Assembly: GCA_030147945.1 (NCBI GenBank)
Contig: JASBUL010000058.1
Location: forward strand, 1 to 59,762
DNA from: Oceanococcus sp.
GTDB lineage: Bacteria; Pseudomonadota; Gammaproteobacteria; Nevskiales; Oceanococcaceae
DNA length: 59,762 nucleotides
Direction of reading: 5' to 3'
Shown: piece after piece, positions 34,536 through 42,596 of the stretch
Layout: each line of letters begins with the position of its first letter
Numbering within the stretch: position 1 is the first letter of the stretch
Made by a program: the position numbers and the translations under genes
Notes under the pieces: model-generated
The model's input: only the letters and a program-made list of their open reading frames with translations
Database searches by the model: none
Told to the model about the DNA's origin: nothing

Positions 34536-36263
34536 GTGCTGGCATTGATCGGAAGTTTGCTTGCTCTGGGCGCTGGCCCGCTGATCTACAGCCGCGCCGC
34601 GCCGCATTCGTACTTCAGCCGCGCGCTGGATGGCTTCGTGTTTGTAGCCATCGCTGGCCTGGTGGTGCTCGAGATCCTGCCTGAGGTGGTTGAGCACGCC
34701 GGATGGTGGGTACTGATCGTTGTGGCGCTGGGCTTGTGGGGACCGACCTGGCTGGAAAAGATGTTTCATCGGGCGGCTCACCGTACGCATATGCTGACAG
34801 TGCTGCTGAGCGCGGTGGGGCTGGTTGTTCACACGGTGTTCGACGGTGCCGCGCTGACCCATGGCGGCTCGCCTGCACTGGGCTTGGCCATCGTCATTCA
34901 CCGTATCCCGGTGAGCTTGGCTGTGTGGTGGCTGCTGCGGCCGACCTGGGGCGCGGTCATGCCGCTGGTCATGCTGGCAGCCATGGCCGGTGGCACGGTG
35001 GCTGGGTACATGCTGGGAGGTGAGCTGCATGTGCACGAGTCGGAGGCCGGTTTTGCCGCCCTGCAGGCTTTTGTTGCCGGCTCCATCCTGCATGTGGTGT
35101 TCAACCGCCCGCATATGGAGAACGCAACCCGTGACCCGCTGATCAAGCCCGATCAGGCCGAAGGTCTGGGTAGCGTGCTCGGCGTGCTGGTGTTTCTGCT
35201 CATGCTGGGTGCTGACATCGTGCTTGGGCATGCACCCACCGATGGCCTGCAGCGCTTGCTGGAGCTGTCACTGGCCGCGGCGCCGGCCTTGTTGCTGGCC
35301 TATGCGGCAGGCGGGCTGATCGCCGCTTTTTTGCCCGAGTCATCGGTGGCCTGGCTGTCGCGCGGTGGTGGCCTGTCCCAGGCTGCGCGCGGCATGGCGG
35401 TGGGCTTGCCCCTGCCGGTCTGCAGCTGTGGCGTGGTGCCGTTGTATCAGAGCCTGATCAAGCGTGGTGCGCCGCCGTCGGCGGCGATGGCATTTCTCAT
35501 TGCCACGCCGGAGATCGGGCTCGACGCCATTTTGGTGTCCATCCCGCTGCTTGGCGCAGACATGACGATCGCCCGCGTCGTCGCAGCCGCAGTGATCGCG
35601 TTGCTGGTGGGTTGGTGGGTCGGGCGCTGGGCCGCAGTGATGGGACAGCAAAGCAGTTGCTGCTGCCATGCGCACACGCCGGATTTTTCCGGCGGACATG
35701 GTGCGCGCCTGAAGGCCGGTCTGCGCTACGGCTTCGGCGAGCTGGTTGATTCCACCGCACCGTGGGTGCTGTTCGGGCTGATTGTTGCCGCGGCTGCACA
35801 GCCGGTGCTGGAACAGGCCTGGCTGCAGGCTATTCCCGCCAGTCTGCAGGTTCTGGTGTTCGCGCTGCTCGGCTTGCCGCTGTATGTCTGTGCCACGGGC
35901 TCAACGCCAATTGTGGCGGTGATGCTGATCGCTGGTGTGGCGCCGGGGGCTGCGCTGGCCTTCCTGATCACCGGTCCGGCCACCAATCCGGCGACCTTTG
36001 GTGTGCTGGCCAAGCTGCATGGCCGACGTGTAGCGCTGGCATTCGGCGCGGCCACCGGGGGGCTGGCCATTGGCGCCGGTCTGCTGGTCAATCAGATTGC
36101 TCTCAGCATGACGTTCAGCGGGGCCAATCTGCATGCTTTCCCGCTGTGGTTGAGTGGCACGGCGCTGGTTTTGCTCGTCACGCTGGTTGTGGCGTCGGTG
36201 GCGCGACGGGGTGCACGGCGTTTTCTGTCCGAGCTGCGCCTGGGGCAGGCGCACGCCGACTGA
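34536..36263 (+). CDS. fused ZIP-like / ArsP-type permease, probable metal efflux transporter
   Basis: The 575-aa membrane protein joins two domains. The N-terminal part (about 1-190) looks ZIP-like, with HTVFDGAALTHGG near 96-108 and HRIP further on; ZIP transporters have HxxxDGxAxG and HEIP at these helices. The C-terminal part is an ArsP/PF03773 permease. It has LPLPVCSCGVVPLYQSLIKR, TPEIGLDAI, a cysteine/histidine loop SSCCCHAH and the second PVCSCG-like repeat CATGSTPIVAVMLIAGV. It matches the layout of the SO_0444-type Cu/Zn efflux group. GTG 34536 is chosen because GAGGA lies seven bases upstream; a TTG at 34518 is in frame. The metal is not determined. Confidence 0.8.
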   Translation: MLALIGSLLALGAGPLIYSRAAPHSYFSRALDGFVFVAIAGLVVLEILPEVVEHAGWWVLIVVALGLWGPTWLEKMFHRAAHRTHMLTVLLSAVGLVVHTVFDGAALTHGGSPALGLAIVIHRIPVSLAVWWLLRPTWGAVMPLVMLAAMAGGTVAGYMLGGELHVHESEAGFAALQAFVAGSILHVVFNRPHMENATRDPLIKPDQAEGLGSVLGVLVFLLMLGADIVLGHAPTDGLQRLLELSLAAAPALLLAYAAGGLIAAFLPESSVAWLSRGGGLSQAARGMAVGLPLPVCSCGVVPLYQSLIKRGAPPSAAMAFLIATPEIGLDAILVSIPLLGADMTIARVVAAAVIALLVGWWVGRWAAVMGQQSSCCCHAHTPDFSGGHGARLKAGLRYGFGELVDSTAPWVLFGLIVAAAAQPVLEQAWLQAIPASLQVLVFALLGLPLYVCATGSTPIVAVMLIAGVAPGAALAFLITGPATNPATFGVLAKLHGRRVALAFGAATGGLAIGAGLLVNQIALSMTFSGANLHAFPLWLSGTALVLLVTLVVASVARRGARRFLSELRLGQAHAD

Positions 36264-36352
36264 GTGCATGCCGCCCGGCGTTATTTGTGCGCCCGGGCAG
36301 AGTGCGGGATAGTTTCGGGCCAAGCTTCGCGTAACCAGTGTGGCCCTTGGCG

Positions 36353-36997
36353 ATGAAAAAGCGCATTCATATCCCGGTAAACCGCAATGGCGAGGACGCC
36401 GGCCCGGTCGAGCATAACGAGGTCCAGACGGCGACTCGCGGAGGCGGTTCTCGCGCCGCGGCCAGGGGGCAGCGTTCCGGTCCTGTGCTTGGTCTGGCCG
36501 TGGCGATCACGACCATTCTTGCGCTGGCTGTTGCGGCCTATTACCTGGTTGCCAATGACATCAGCCTGTCGCTTGATCAGGGCATCAGCGATGCCGAGTT
36601 GTCACGCCAGTTCGACACCGTGGTGAGCAGTGCGCGCCTGCTGGAGCTGAGTCAACGCAAGGCCAACCAGGATCAGGTCGCGCTAAAGCATGCCCAGGAG
36701 CGTGACGATGAGGTGCTGATCGACACCTTCCGTTTGTCGCTGGAGAAGAGCACCCAGGATCAGCGCACGTATCAGCGTGTGTGGGCCGAGGCTCTGGTCG
36801 TTTTGCATGATGAGTGGCAGCTGCGGCGTCAACGCATCGAGGCCGCTTTCGTTAACCGACTGGAAACGCTGGACGAGGCTCAGGTGGGCAGCCGTGAGGC
36901 GCTGCAAAAGAGCCGCAGCTGGATTCAGTCGGTGCCACAGGAGTCCACGCCGGCCGACTACTTCACGGCACAGCTGTCAGGAGGATCAAACACGTGA
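36353..36997 (+). CDS. single-pass membrane protein, first gene of VWA/MotA-like module
   Basis: No known family recognised. The 214-aa protein has a basic cytoplasmic N-terminus of about 45 residues, one membrane helix (LGLAVAITTILALAVAAYYL, about 46-66) and a long helical periplasmic part. That part includes LLELSQRKANQDQVALKHAQ, EKSTQDQRTYQRVWAEALVV and other stretches rich in Gln/Arg/Glu. This resembles a tethered coiled-coil spacer. ATG 36353 is chosen; a GTG at 36338 is also in frame. Its stop overlaps the next start (GTGA), and it opens a seven-gene unit that runs to 42570 with gaps of at most 30 bp. Confidence 0.8.
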   Translation: MKKRIHIPVNRNGEDAGPVEHNEVQTATRGGGSRAAARGQRSGPVLGLAVAITTILALAVAAYYLVANDISLSLDQGISDAELSRQFDTVVSSARLLELSQRKANQDQVALKHAQERDDEVLIDTFRLSLEKSTQDQRTYQRVWAEALVVLHDEWQLRRQRIEAAFVNRLETLDEAQVGSREALQKSRSWIQSVPQESTPADYFTAQLSGGSNT

Positions 36998-37779
36998 GCA
37001 AGACTGCAGTGGCTTTGACCCTCGTGCTTGTGCTGGCCGGCCTGCAGGGCTGCGCAAGTTCGCCCGATACCGCCGGCTACGGCGACCGTGAATGGTGGCT
37101 GTTCTGTGGTATCTGGGTTGATGGCGGCAACCTGCAAGGCCCGGCGCGACAGCTGTGCGGGGCGGATCGACCGGGCTGGAGCATCGGCAAGACGGCCGTG
37201 TCAGCTGGCGCGCTGTGTGGTCTGGTTGCCGCAGTGACCGGAGGCTCGGAGAAGAATGTTGCCGCCTCTGCCGGCATTTGTGCCGCAGCGGGTGCGATTG
37301 GCGCGTCCATGGCCAACCGTGGTTTGCAGGCCTACCGCGAAGATGTCTCCAGCGCCAACCAGGGCTTGTCTGCGGCGCGTCGTGATGTTGATGCGCAGAT
37401 TCGCGCCAACCAGCAGGCCGAGCGCGATGTGGCCCGCCTGCAGCAGGAATACCAGTTGATGCAGCAAAGCGTGCGTGACGACCGTGCATTTTTGAGCGAG
37501 GCGGCACGCATTCAGGCCCAGCTCGATGAACAGCTGCAACAGGCACGTGAGCGCACACAGGCCCAGCGCGACTCCATCACCCTGATCGAACAGGCCATTT
37601 ACGACATCGAACAGCAGATGAAAAACGCGCCGAACAAACGCGAGCTGGAAGCGATGCGGGCAGATCTGCAGCGCGAGCGTGAGCGGGTCCAGATTGCTCT
37701 GGAGGAAAGCAACGGCCTGATTACCCAGATCGAAGCCGAGCAACGCCGTGTGGCGGCCGGCATCAAGGCGCGCAGCTGA
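36994..37779 (+). CDS. coiled-coil lipoprotein of VWA/MotA-like module
   Basis: The 261-aa protein has a lipoprotein signal ending LAGLQGC, with lipidated Cys20. Ala21-Ser22 follow, so it should go to the outer membrane by the +2 rule. Residues about 65-110 are Gly/Ala-rich and hydrophobic (GALCGLVAAVTGGSEKNVAA), like a glycine-zipper segment. After that it is a long coiled coil (DVARLQQEYQLMQQSVRDDR and onwards to the end). GGAGG precedes the GTG start. No known family recognised. Its design suggests a strut between outer membrane and periplasm. Confidence 0.82.
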   Translation: MSKTAVALTLVLVLAGLQGCASSPDTAGYGDREWWLFCGIWVDGGNLQGPARQLCGADRPGWSIGKTAVSAGALCGLVAAVTGGSEKNVAASAGICAAAGAIGASMANRGLQAYREDVSSANQGLSAARRDVDAQIRANQQAERDVARLQQEYQLMQQSVRDDRAFLSEAARIQAQLDEQLQQARERTQAQRDSITLIEQAIYDIEQQMKNAPNKRELEAMRADLQRERERVQIALEESNGLITQIEAEQRRVAAGIKARS

Positions 37780-37780
37780 G

Positions 37781-38332
37781 ATGCGGCGGTTACTCGCTGG
37801 CGTAGTGACGCTGCTGCTGGTGGGGCTTGTCGGCGGTTGTGCCAGCAACACCTGCGACACCCGCTCCAGCCGCATGTCGGCCTATTGCGCCAGCCTTTAC
37901 GGCATGGGGGTGCGGACCAATGCCAACGCCCACATCGAAGACATCGAGGCGCAGACGCAGGTCCTGCAAGAGGAGCTGAAACGCCATCAGGCGCGTGCGC
38001 GTGAGTTGCAACCGCGTGTCGATGGCGCCCAGCAGCGGCTGGATGAGCTGGCACGCTCGACCTCGACGGTGCGGGTGGAAGCGGCGCGTCTGCGCCAGGA
38101 GATGCAGACCAAGACAGCCGAGCTTGAGCAACTGATGACCCAGGAAGAGGCGCAGATGCGCCAGCTGGAGACACTGTCACAGGAGCAGGCGCAAGCGCAG
38201 GCCCGGCTCGATGAGATTCAGCAGCTGGCCGACAAGCTGCGCCAGACCCAGCAGTCGATTCAGGACATACAGGATTACCTCGACCGCGATCTGCTCGAAA
38301 GGGCAGAGGTGACGCTGCGTTATGGCGGTTGA
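37781..38332 (+). CDS. second coiled-coil lipoprotein of VWA/MotA-like module
   Basis: The 183-aa protein has a lipobox LVGGC (Cys20) and a short Cys-containing segment (NTCDTRSSRMSAYCASLYG). From about residue 55 to 175 it is one continuous heptad-rich coiled coil (VLQEELKRHQARARELQPRV, RQLETLSQEQAQAQARLDEI). It is not obviously homologous to the preceding lipoprotein apart from design. The ATG lies one base after the previous stop, and the end overlaps the next gene by 11 bp. Confidence 0.82.
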   Translation: MRRLLAGVVTLLLVGLVGGCASNTCDTRSSRMSAYCASLYGMGVRTNANAHIEDIEAQTQVLQEELKRHQARARELQPRVDGAQQRLDELARSTSTVRVEAARLRQEMQTKTAELEQLMTQEEAQMRQLETLSQEQAQAQARLDEIQQLADKLRQTQQSIQDIQDYLDRDLLERAEVTLRYGG

Positions 38333-39686
38333 GACCTGGCGGCGTGGCCTTGTGCTGGCGCTGTGCCTGGTGCCCGTCGTGGCTGCGGCCGAGCAGGTGC
38401 TGATCGAGCGCGCACCCTACCGGGTCAGCTTGCCAGAACAGGCCTGCGCGGCGCAGCAGCGCATCCGGGTGGTGGCTGATGCGCACCAGCACCTGGGCTA
38501 TGACAACAGTGATCTTAAGGCCGTGGTGCGGCGTGCCCATGCGGCTGTGTGGCTGTCCTGCTTCAAGGTCGAAAGCCTGTGTGTGGAGGCGTATCTGGCG
38601 GGTTCAGACATCCGTGTCATGCATGCACGGGCGCGCCGTGAGGACGATTTCGATCTCAAAATCGCCGCGCCGCCGGATTGCACGCCGGTGCAGGCCGAGG
38701 CCACCGCGGCGGACAACGATGCCGCTGACCAGACCCTTGAGAGCGTGATGCAGCGGGCGGCGCAGTCCGATGCACAAGCCCTGCATGCGCTGGCGCAGCA
38801 CTACCAGAACAATCCGCAGGAGGCCGTGGCCAATGACGTGCTTGAAACCGTCACCGGGCGCCCGGAGCAGGTCGCAGCACTTAGCCGGGCTGAGAAAATT
38901 ACCTTGCTGGAGCTGCTGGCGGCCCGTGAAGGCTCGCGCGAGGCTCTGGCAGCCATTCGCCAGGACAGTCTGAACGGCTTGGCCAGCGCCGATTACGCCC
39001 TGGGCCGCCTGTACGCGGGCGACCGCCAGGCCAAGTTGCCGATGGATGATGCGTTTTTAGAGCAAGACCTGCACATTGTTGAGGCGCAGGACCCGCGTGA
39101 CCGGGCCACTGTTGCCGCCTATTTTTTCACCCAGGCGGCGCGCAAGGGCGACCGCGTTGCCGAGCAGATTGCCGAGCTGGCCGGGCTTGAGGGCGCGCAG
39201 AAAGACGGCGACGGATCGGCCTCGACGGATGCAACGCAAGCGGGGCAAGACGTGGCGCGTGCGGATGAGCAGGCCAATGGCGGGCCGCTGGAGCACAGCG
39301 AGGAGCAGGGCCAGGGCCGGTCAGCGCTGGAGGCGGCTGAGACGGATGCAGGCAACGCCCCCGATGGGCGCGCGCTTGAAGCCGGCCCAGTGCCCGGTGA
39401 TGCGTTGCGGCCCGGTGTGTTCGTGGGTTTGTCGCAAGGGGATGCGCGCGGCGTGGTCGAGCTGGCTTTGCTGCCCGCGCCGGCACCGCCACAAAGCGCG
39501 CCCGATCAGTCCGTCGAGCAGGCCGAGGACGCACAGTCCGGCGCCCCCGCTCAGGATTCCGGCGCACCATCGGCGGCGCCAGCAGTCCCCACGTCCGGAG
39601 CTTCGGGCGCGCCGTCACCCGAGCCGCCAGTTGCGCCCGAGGATGTGCCGTATGAACAGCCCGAAGGTGAGTTGATCATTGATTGA
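38322..39686 (+). CDS. secreted Sel1-like protein of VWA/MotA-like module
   Basis: The 454-aa protein has a signal peptide (GLVLALCLVPVVAAA, cleavage near residue 23). A unique N-terminal domain contains cysteines (QACAAQQR, WLSCFKVESLCVEAYL). Helical repeats resembling Sel1/TPR units follow (ASADYALGRLYAGDRQA, AAYFFTQAARKGDRVAEQIA, about residues 220-290). The last 160 residues are a disordered Pro/Ala/Glu/Gly-rich tail. Sel1 repeats usually mediate complex assembly. It overlaps the previous gene by 11 bp. No known full-length homologue is recalled. Confidence 0.75.
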   Translation: MAVETWRRGLVLALCLVPVVAAAEQVLIERAPYRVSLPEQACAAQQRIRVVADAHQHLGYDNSDLKAVVRRAHAAVWLSCFKVESLCVEAYLAGSDIRVMHARARREDDFDLKIAAPPDCTPVQAEATAADNDAADQTLESVMQRAAQSDAQALHALAQHYQNNPQEAVANDVLETVTGRPEQVAALSRAEKITLLELLAAREGSREALAAIRQDSLNGLASADYALGRLYAGDRQAKLPMDDAFLEQDLHIVEAQDPRDRATVAAYFFTQAARKGDRVAEQIAELAGLEGAQKDGDGSASTDATQAGQDVARADEQANGGPLEHSEEQGQGRSALEAAETDAGNAPDGRALEAGPVPGDALRPGVFVGLSQGDARGVVELALLPAPAPPQSAPDQSVEQAEDAQSGAPAQDSGAPSAAPAVPTSGASGAPSPEPPVAPEDVPYEQPEGELIID

Positions 39687-39716
39687 ATGCTGTCTGTGCA
39701 GCAGGAGCGAGTACCT

Positions 39717-40523
39717 ATGTCAGGGCTGAAAAGCTGGGCTTTGTGGTTTGCACTGATCGGCGGTGCGGCCTTGCTGGTGGGCATCGCCTTCTGGTTGAGC
39801 TGGATCGATCCGCGTTTTCACGGTCTGGTCGAGCGCACTATGTATCTGGCCATGGGGGTGATTGCGACCACCCTGATCGTCAACCAGGCGCGGGTCATGT
39901 TGATGCTCGATCGCGAAACCCAGCGCGCGATCGACATTGCCCAGCGGGTTGTCGCACCGGCGATCCGCGCCGACGATGAGGCCGGTGCAGCCACGCCGCA
40001 TCATCTCAGGCGCAGTATCGAACAGCTGCATTTTGAAGGTGAGGAAGATGCGGTGCCGCGTGGCATGAACCGCCATTACTTCGCCCGGCACCTGAAAAAC
40101 CTGCTGGAGATGTCGCGCACCCGCAGTCTCAAGGCCGATGGCCCTGCCGCGGCGGTGAGTCAGGACACCTTGATCGAGATTCTGCACGAGCGTCTGAGTG
40201 CCGAAAACCGTTTTATCGAACTGTTCTCCAGCGTGCTGGTGACGCTGGGGCTGATCGGCACCATTCTCGGTCTGATGCTGATGATGAGCAGCCTCACCGA
40301 TGTGATGCAGGCACAGGGCGCGGGTGACGGTTTGCTGCAGGCGCTGGCGGCCAGTGATGGCCCGCTGTCGGGGCTTGGCGTGGCGTTCATGACCACCTTG
40401 ATTGGCGCGGTGCTGGGCGGCGTGGTGCTGCGTGTGCTCACCGCGGTGGTGGAGCGGCATATCACGGACTATGTGGCCGAGGTGGCCGAGTTGACGGACA
40501 TTCACGTTATCGGCCGGCTGTGA
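39717..40523 (+). CDS. MotA/TolQ/ExbB-type proton channel protein
   Basis: The 268-aa protein has four predicted membrane helices (about 7-29, 42-56, 167-193, 218-243) with a cytoplasmic domain between the second and third. This is the MotA/TolQ/ExbB layout. The last two helices carry the family patterns LVTLGLIGTILGLMLMM and GLGVAFMTTLIGAVLGGVV. Such proteins form a pentamer around two B-type subunits and use the ion gradient. AGGAGC precedes ATG 39717; an in-frame ATG at 39687 has no ribosome site. The end overlaps the next gene by 4 bp. Confidence 0.87.
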   Translation: MSGLKSWALWFALIGGAALLVGIAFWLSWIDPRFHGLVERTMYLAMGVIATTLIVNQARVMLMLDRETQRAIDIAQRVVAPAIRADDEAGAATPHHLRRSIEQLHFEGEEDAVPRGMNRHYFARHLKNLLEMSRTRSLKADGPAAAVSQDTLIEILHERLSAENRFIELFSSVLVTLGLIGTILGLMLMMSSLTDVMQAQGAGDGLLQALAASDGPLSGLGVAFMTTLIGAVLGGVVLRVLTAVVERHITDYVAEVAELTDIHVIGRL

Positions 40524-41539
40524 AATTTCGCACGCGCTCAAGCGGCACGAGTTTCTACGAAACCGTGTCCGATTTGATGTTCGGCACCATGGCCATCGTG
40601 GTCATGCTGATGTGCATTTTCATGGTGCTCAACCGCAAGAGCGAAGGCGCGCCTGCCACGCCACCGGACACCCTGGAGCAGCAATCCAGCGACGGCGAGA
40701 TCGAAACCCTGGTGTGTGTGCCCGATCCCACGCCGTCGCCGCATGAGCTTGAGCTGGGCGGTTTGCAGGCGCAGGTTGATGAGCTGCGCCAGTCGTTGGC
40801 CAGCGCCCAGGAAGAGAATCGCAACGCCAATGAAGCGTTCGGCGGACGCGAACAAGGCGGTGAACGCGAAGCCCACCACGTGCAGCTGGTGATCGCCGTT
40901 GATGTGACCGGCAGCATGCAGCGCGAGCTGGATGAACTGGCCGAGTCCATCGCGTTGCTTGGAGAAACCTTGCCGCGCATGGTCAACAGCGTGGCCGTCG
41001 GGGTTGTAGCCTATCGGCGTGATGCACAAAATCGTGATGTCAGCGCCGTCTACCCGCTGAGCCCGGTACGCCCGGCGCATCAGGATCAGGGCCGCAGCGC
41101 CAAAAATCTGCGCAGCTGGGTCCAAGCCTTGCGTGCCGAGGCCGGTTCGGCGCCGCTGGGCAGTGCGCTCAAACGGGCCTTGGCCATGTTTGATGCCGCC
41201 GGCACATTCCACGGCCAGCAGGTCCTGATGGTGCTGGGCGATGTTGGCCCGTTTGAAGATGGTTGGCAGGATCAGTCGATCACGGCGGCCAACCGCGAGC
41301 AGGCTCGCGCGCTGGTTGAGCAGGTTGCGCAGTGGCAGAAGTCCGGGCCCGGACGGCGTCTGCTGGCGCTGTTCTCCGGCCTGGATGAAATCGCCAAATC
41401 CCGCGGTCAGCAACAGCAGAAATTTCTTGAGAGTCAGGCGTTCTTTCGCCGGCTGGGCGATGCGGTGCTGCATGACGAGGCCTATTCGGAAAACAGTTCC
41501 GACATGACCGCGCTGATTTTTCTGGCGACGCTGGGCTGA
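40520..41539 (+). CDS. MotB-like stator subunit with von Willebrand A domain (first copy)
   Basis: The 339-aa protein has a short cytoplasmic tail and one membrane helix starting FYETVSDLMFGTMAIVVMLM. In MotB, ExbD, TolR and ZorB the proton-carrying aspartate lies at this place, here Asp18. After a coiled linker (70-115), residues 119-300 form a VWA domain with a MIDAS-type D-x-T-x-S (Asp128, Thr130, Ser132). QQVLMVLGDVGPFEDG also lies here. VWA replaces the OmpA-like peptidoglycan-binding domain of MotB. GTG start overlaps the channel gene; the next gene begins 2 bp after its stop. Confidence 0.85.
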   Translation: MKFRTRSSGTSFYETVSDLMFGTMAIVVMLMCIFMVLNRKSEGAPATPPDTLEQQSSDGEIETLVCVPDPTPSPHELELGGLQAQVDELRQSLASAQEENRNANEAFGGREQGGEREAHHVQLVIAVDVTGSMQRELDELAESIALLGETLPRMVNSVAVGVVAYRRDAQNRDVSAVYPLSPVRPAHQDQGRSAKNLRSWVQALRAEAGSAPLGSALKRALAMFDAAGTFHGQQVLMVLGDVGPFEDGWQDQSITAANREQARALVEQVAQWQKSGPGRRLLALFSGLDEIAKSRGQQQQKFLESQAFFRRLGDAVLHDEAYSENSSDMTALIFLATLG

Positions 41540-41541
41540 GC

Positions 41542-42570
41542 ATGTTCCGCCGCAAGGACAAGTCACCCAGCGACGGCTTTTACGAAGCCTTTTCCGACAT
41601 CATCTTCGCCACCATGGCGATCTTCGTCCTGCTGATGACGATTTTTCTGGTCGTGGTCCGGGTGTCCGATGTGCCGCAGCAGGCTGAGCCGCAAATTCAG
41701 TCACAGGGCGCCGATGACATAGCGGCCTGCGTGGCCCAGCGGTTTGTGATCGAAGAGCAGCAGCGCGAGCGCGAAGCCAATGCGACGCGTGCGGTCGCCG
41801 AACTGAATCAGGAAATCCAAAAGCTGCAGGCCGATATCGAGGCACTCAACAGCGAAACCCAGGCTTTGAGCGCGCGGGCCAGCCGGGCGCGCCCGGAGGT
41901 CAAGGACACACCGATAGAAATCGCCATCGCGCTGGATAAGTCCAACAGCATGGCGCACGAGATCGACAATCTGGAGAACGCCGTGCTGCGTCTGGCCCAG
42001 CTGCTGCCGCTGATCTCCCAGAAAGTCACCATCAGCATCGTGGCCTACCGCAACAACAGTGCCGGCTATGACGCCAGCGCCTATTTCCAGCGTCGCTGGA
42101 TACGCCCTTACCAGGATGATGGTGGCGCCAGCCTCAACGCATTGCGTGGGTTTCTTCAAGCGCAACAGGCCGAGGCCGGTGCAGCGCCCATTCTGGAGGC
42201 GACCCAGTGGGCGCTCAGCACCTTCAGCGCGGCGCACCCCAAGAAGCGCCAGGTTCTGATGGTGCTGGGTGACGTGGGGCCTTACGAAACCCCGCGCGGC
42301 GGCATCAACATGGGTGCCTGGGGGCAGACCCGGGCGCGCCAGTTCAGCGCGCTGGTCAGTCAGTGGACCCGGGCATCGCCACAGCAGCGCAAGCTGATTC
42401 TGCATTTCTCCGGGCTTGATGAACTCAACGGCTGGCAGCGCGCCAAGCACCGCGCCTCGCGTGATCTTTTTCAGCACACCGCCCGCAGTGCCGGACAGCC
42501 GGATGCCTACCGTGAAAGCATTGCCACCATGTACGTCGACTTTCTGATCGCGGCGCTGGAGCGCAAGTAG
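41542..42570 (+). CDS. MotB-like stator subunit with von Willebrand A domain (second copy)
   Basis: A 342-aa paralogue of the preceding protein. The membrane helix begins FYEAFSDIIFATMAIFVLLM with the candidate proton aspartate at Asp19. A coiled linker follows (QQREREANATRAVAELNQEI). The VWA domain has a canonical MIDAS D-x-S-x-S (Asp132, Ser134, Ser136 in ALDKSNSMAHEI) and the shared QVLMVLGDVGPYETP motif. Two different B subunits suggest a heterodimer in the channel, as in ExbD-like pairs. This is the last gene of the module; the binding-protein gene follows 26 bp later. Confidence 0.85.
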   Translation: MFRRKDKSPSDGFYEAFSDIIFATMAIFVLLMTIFLVVVRVSDVPQQAEPQIQSQGADDIAACVAQRFVIEEQQREREANATRAVAELNQEIQKLQADIEALNSETQALSARASRARPEVKDTPIEIAIALDKSNSMAHEIDNLENAVLRLAQLLPLISQKVTISIVAYRNNSAGYDASAYFQRRWIRPYQDDGGASLNALRGFLQAQQAEAGAAPILEATQWALSTFSAAHPKKRQVLMVLGDVGPYETPRGGINMGAWGQTRARQFSALVSQWTRASPQQRKLILHFSGLDELNGWQRAKHRASRDLFQHTARSAGQPDAYRESIATMYVDFLIAALERK

Positions 42571-42596
42571 GGCGCTGCAGTTCGTATACTCGCCAC

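Noticed and set aside
36353..42570. Zorya anti-phage system
   Set aside because: The MotA-like plus MotB-like pair recalls ZorA/ZorB, but there is no ZorC/ZorD/ZorE, no helicase or nuclease, no OmpA-like domain and no defence genes around it.
36353..42570. Tol-Pal or ExbBD-TonB locus
   Set aside because: No TolA/TonB, TolB or Pal protein is encoded; the B subunits carry VWA domains.
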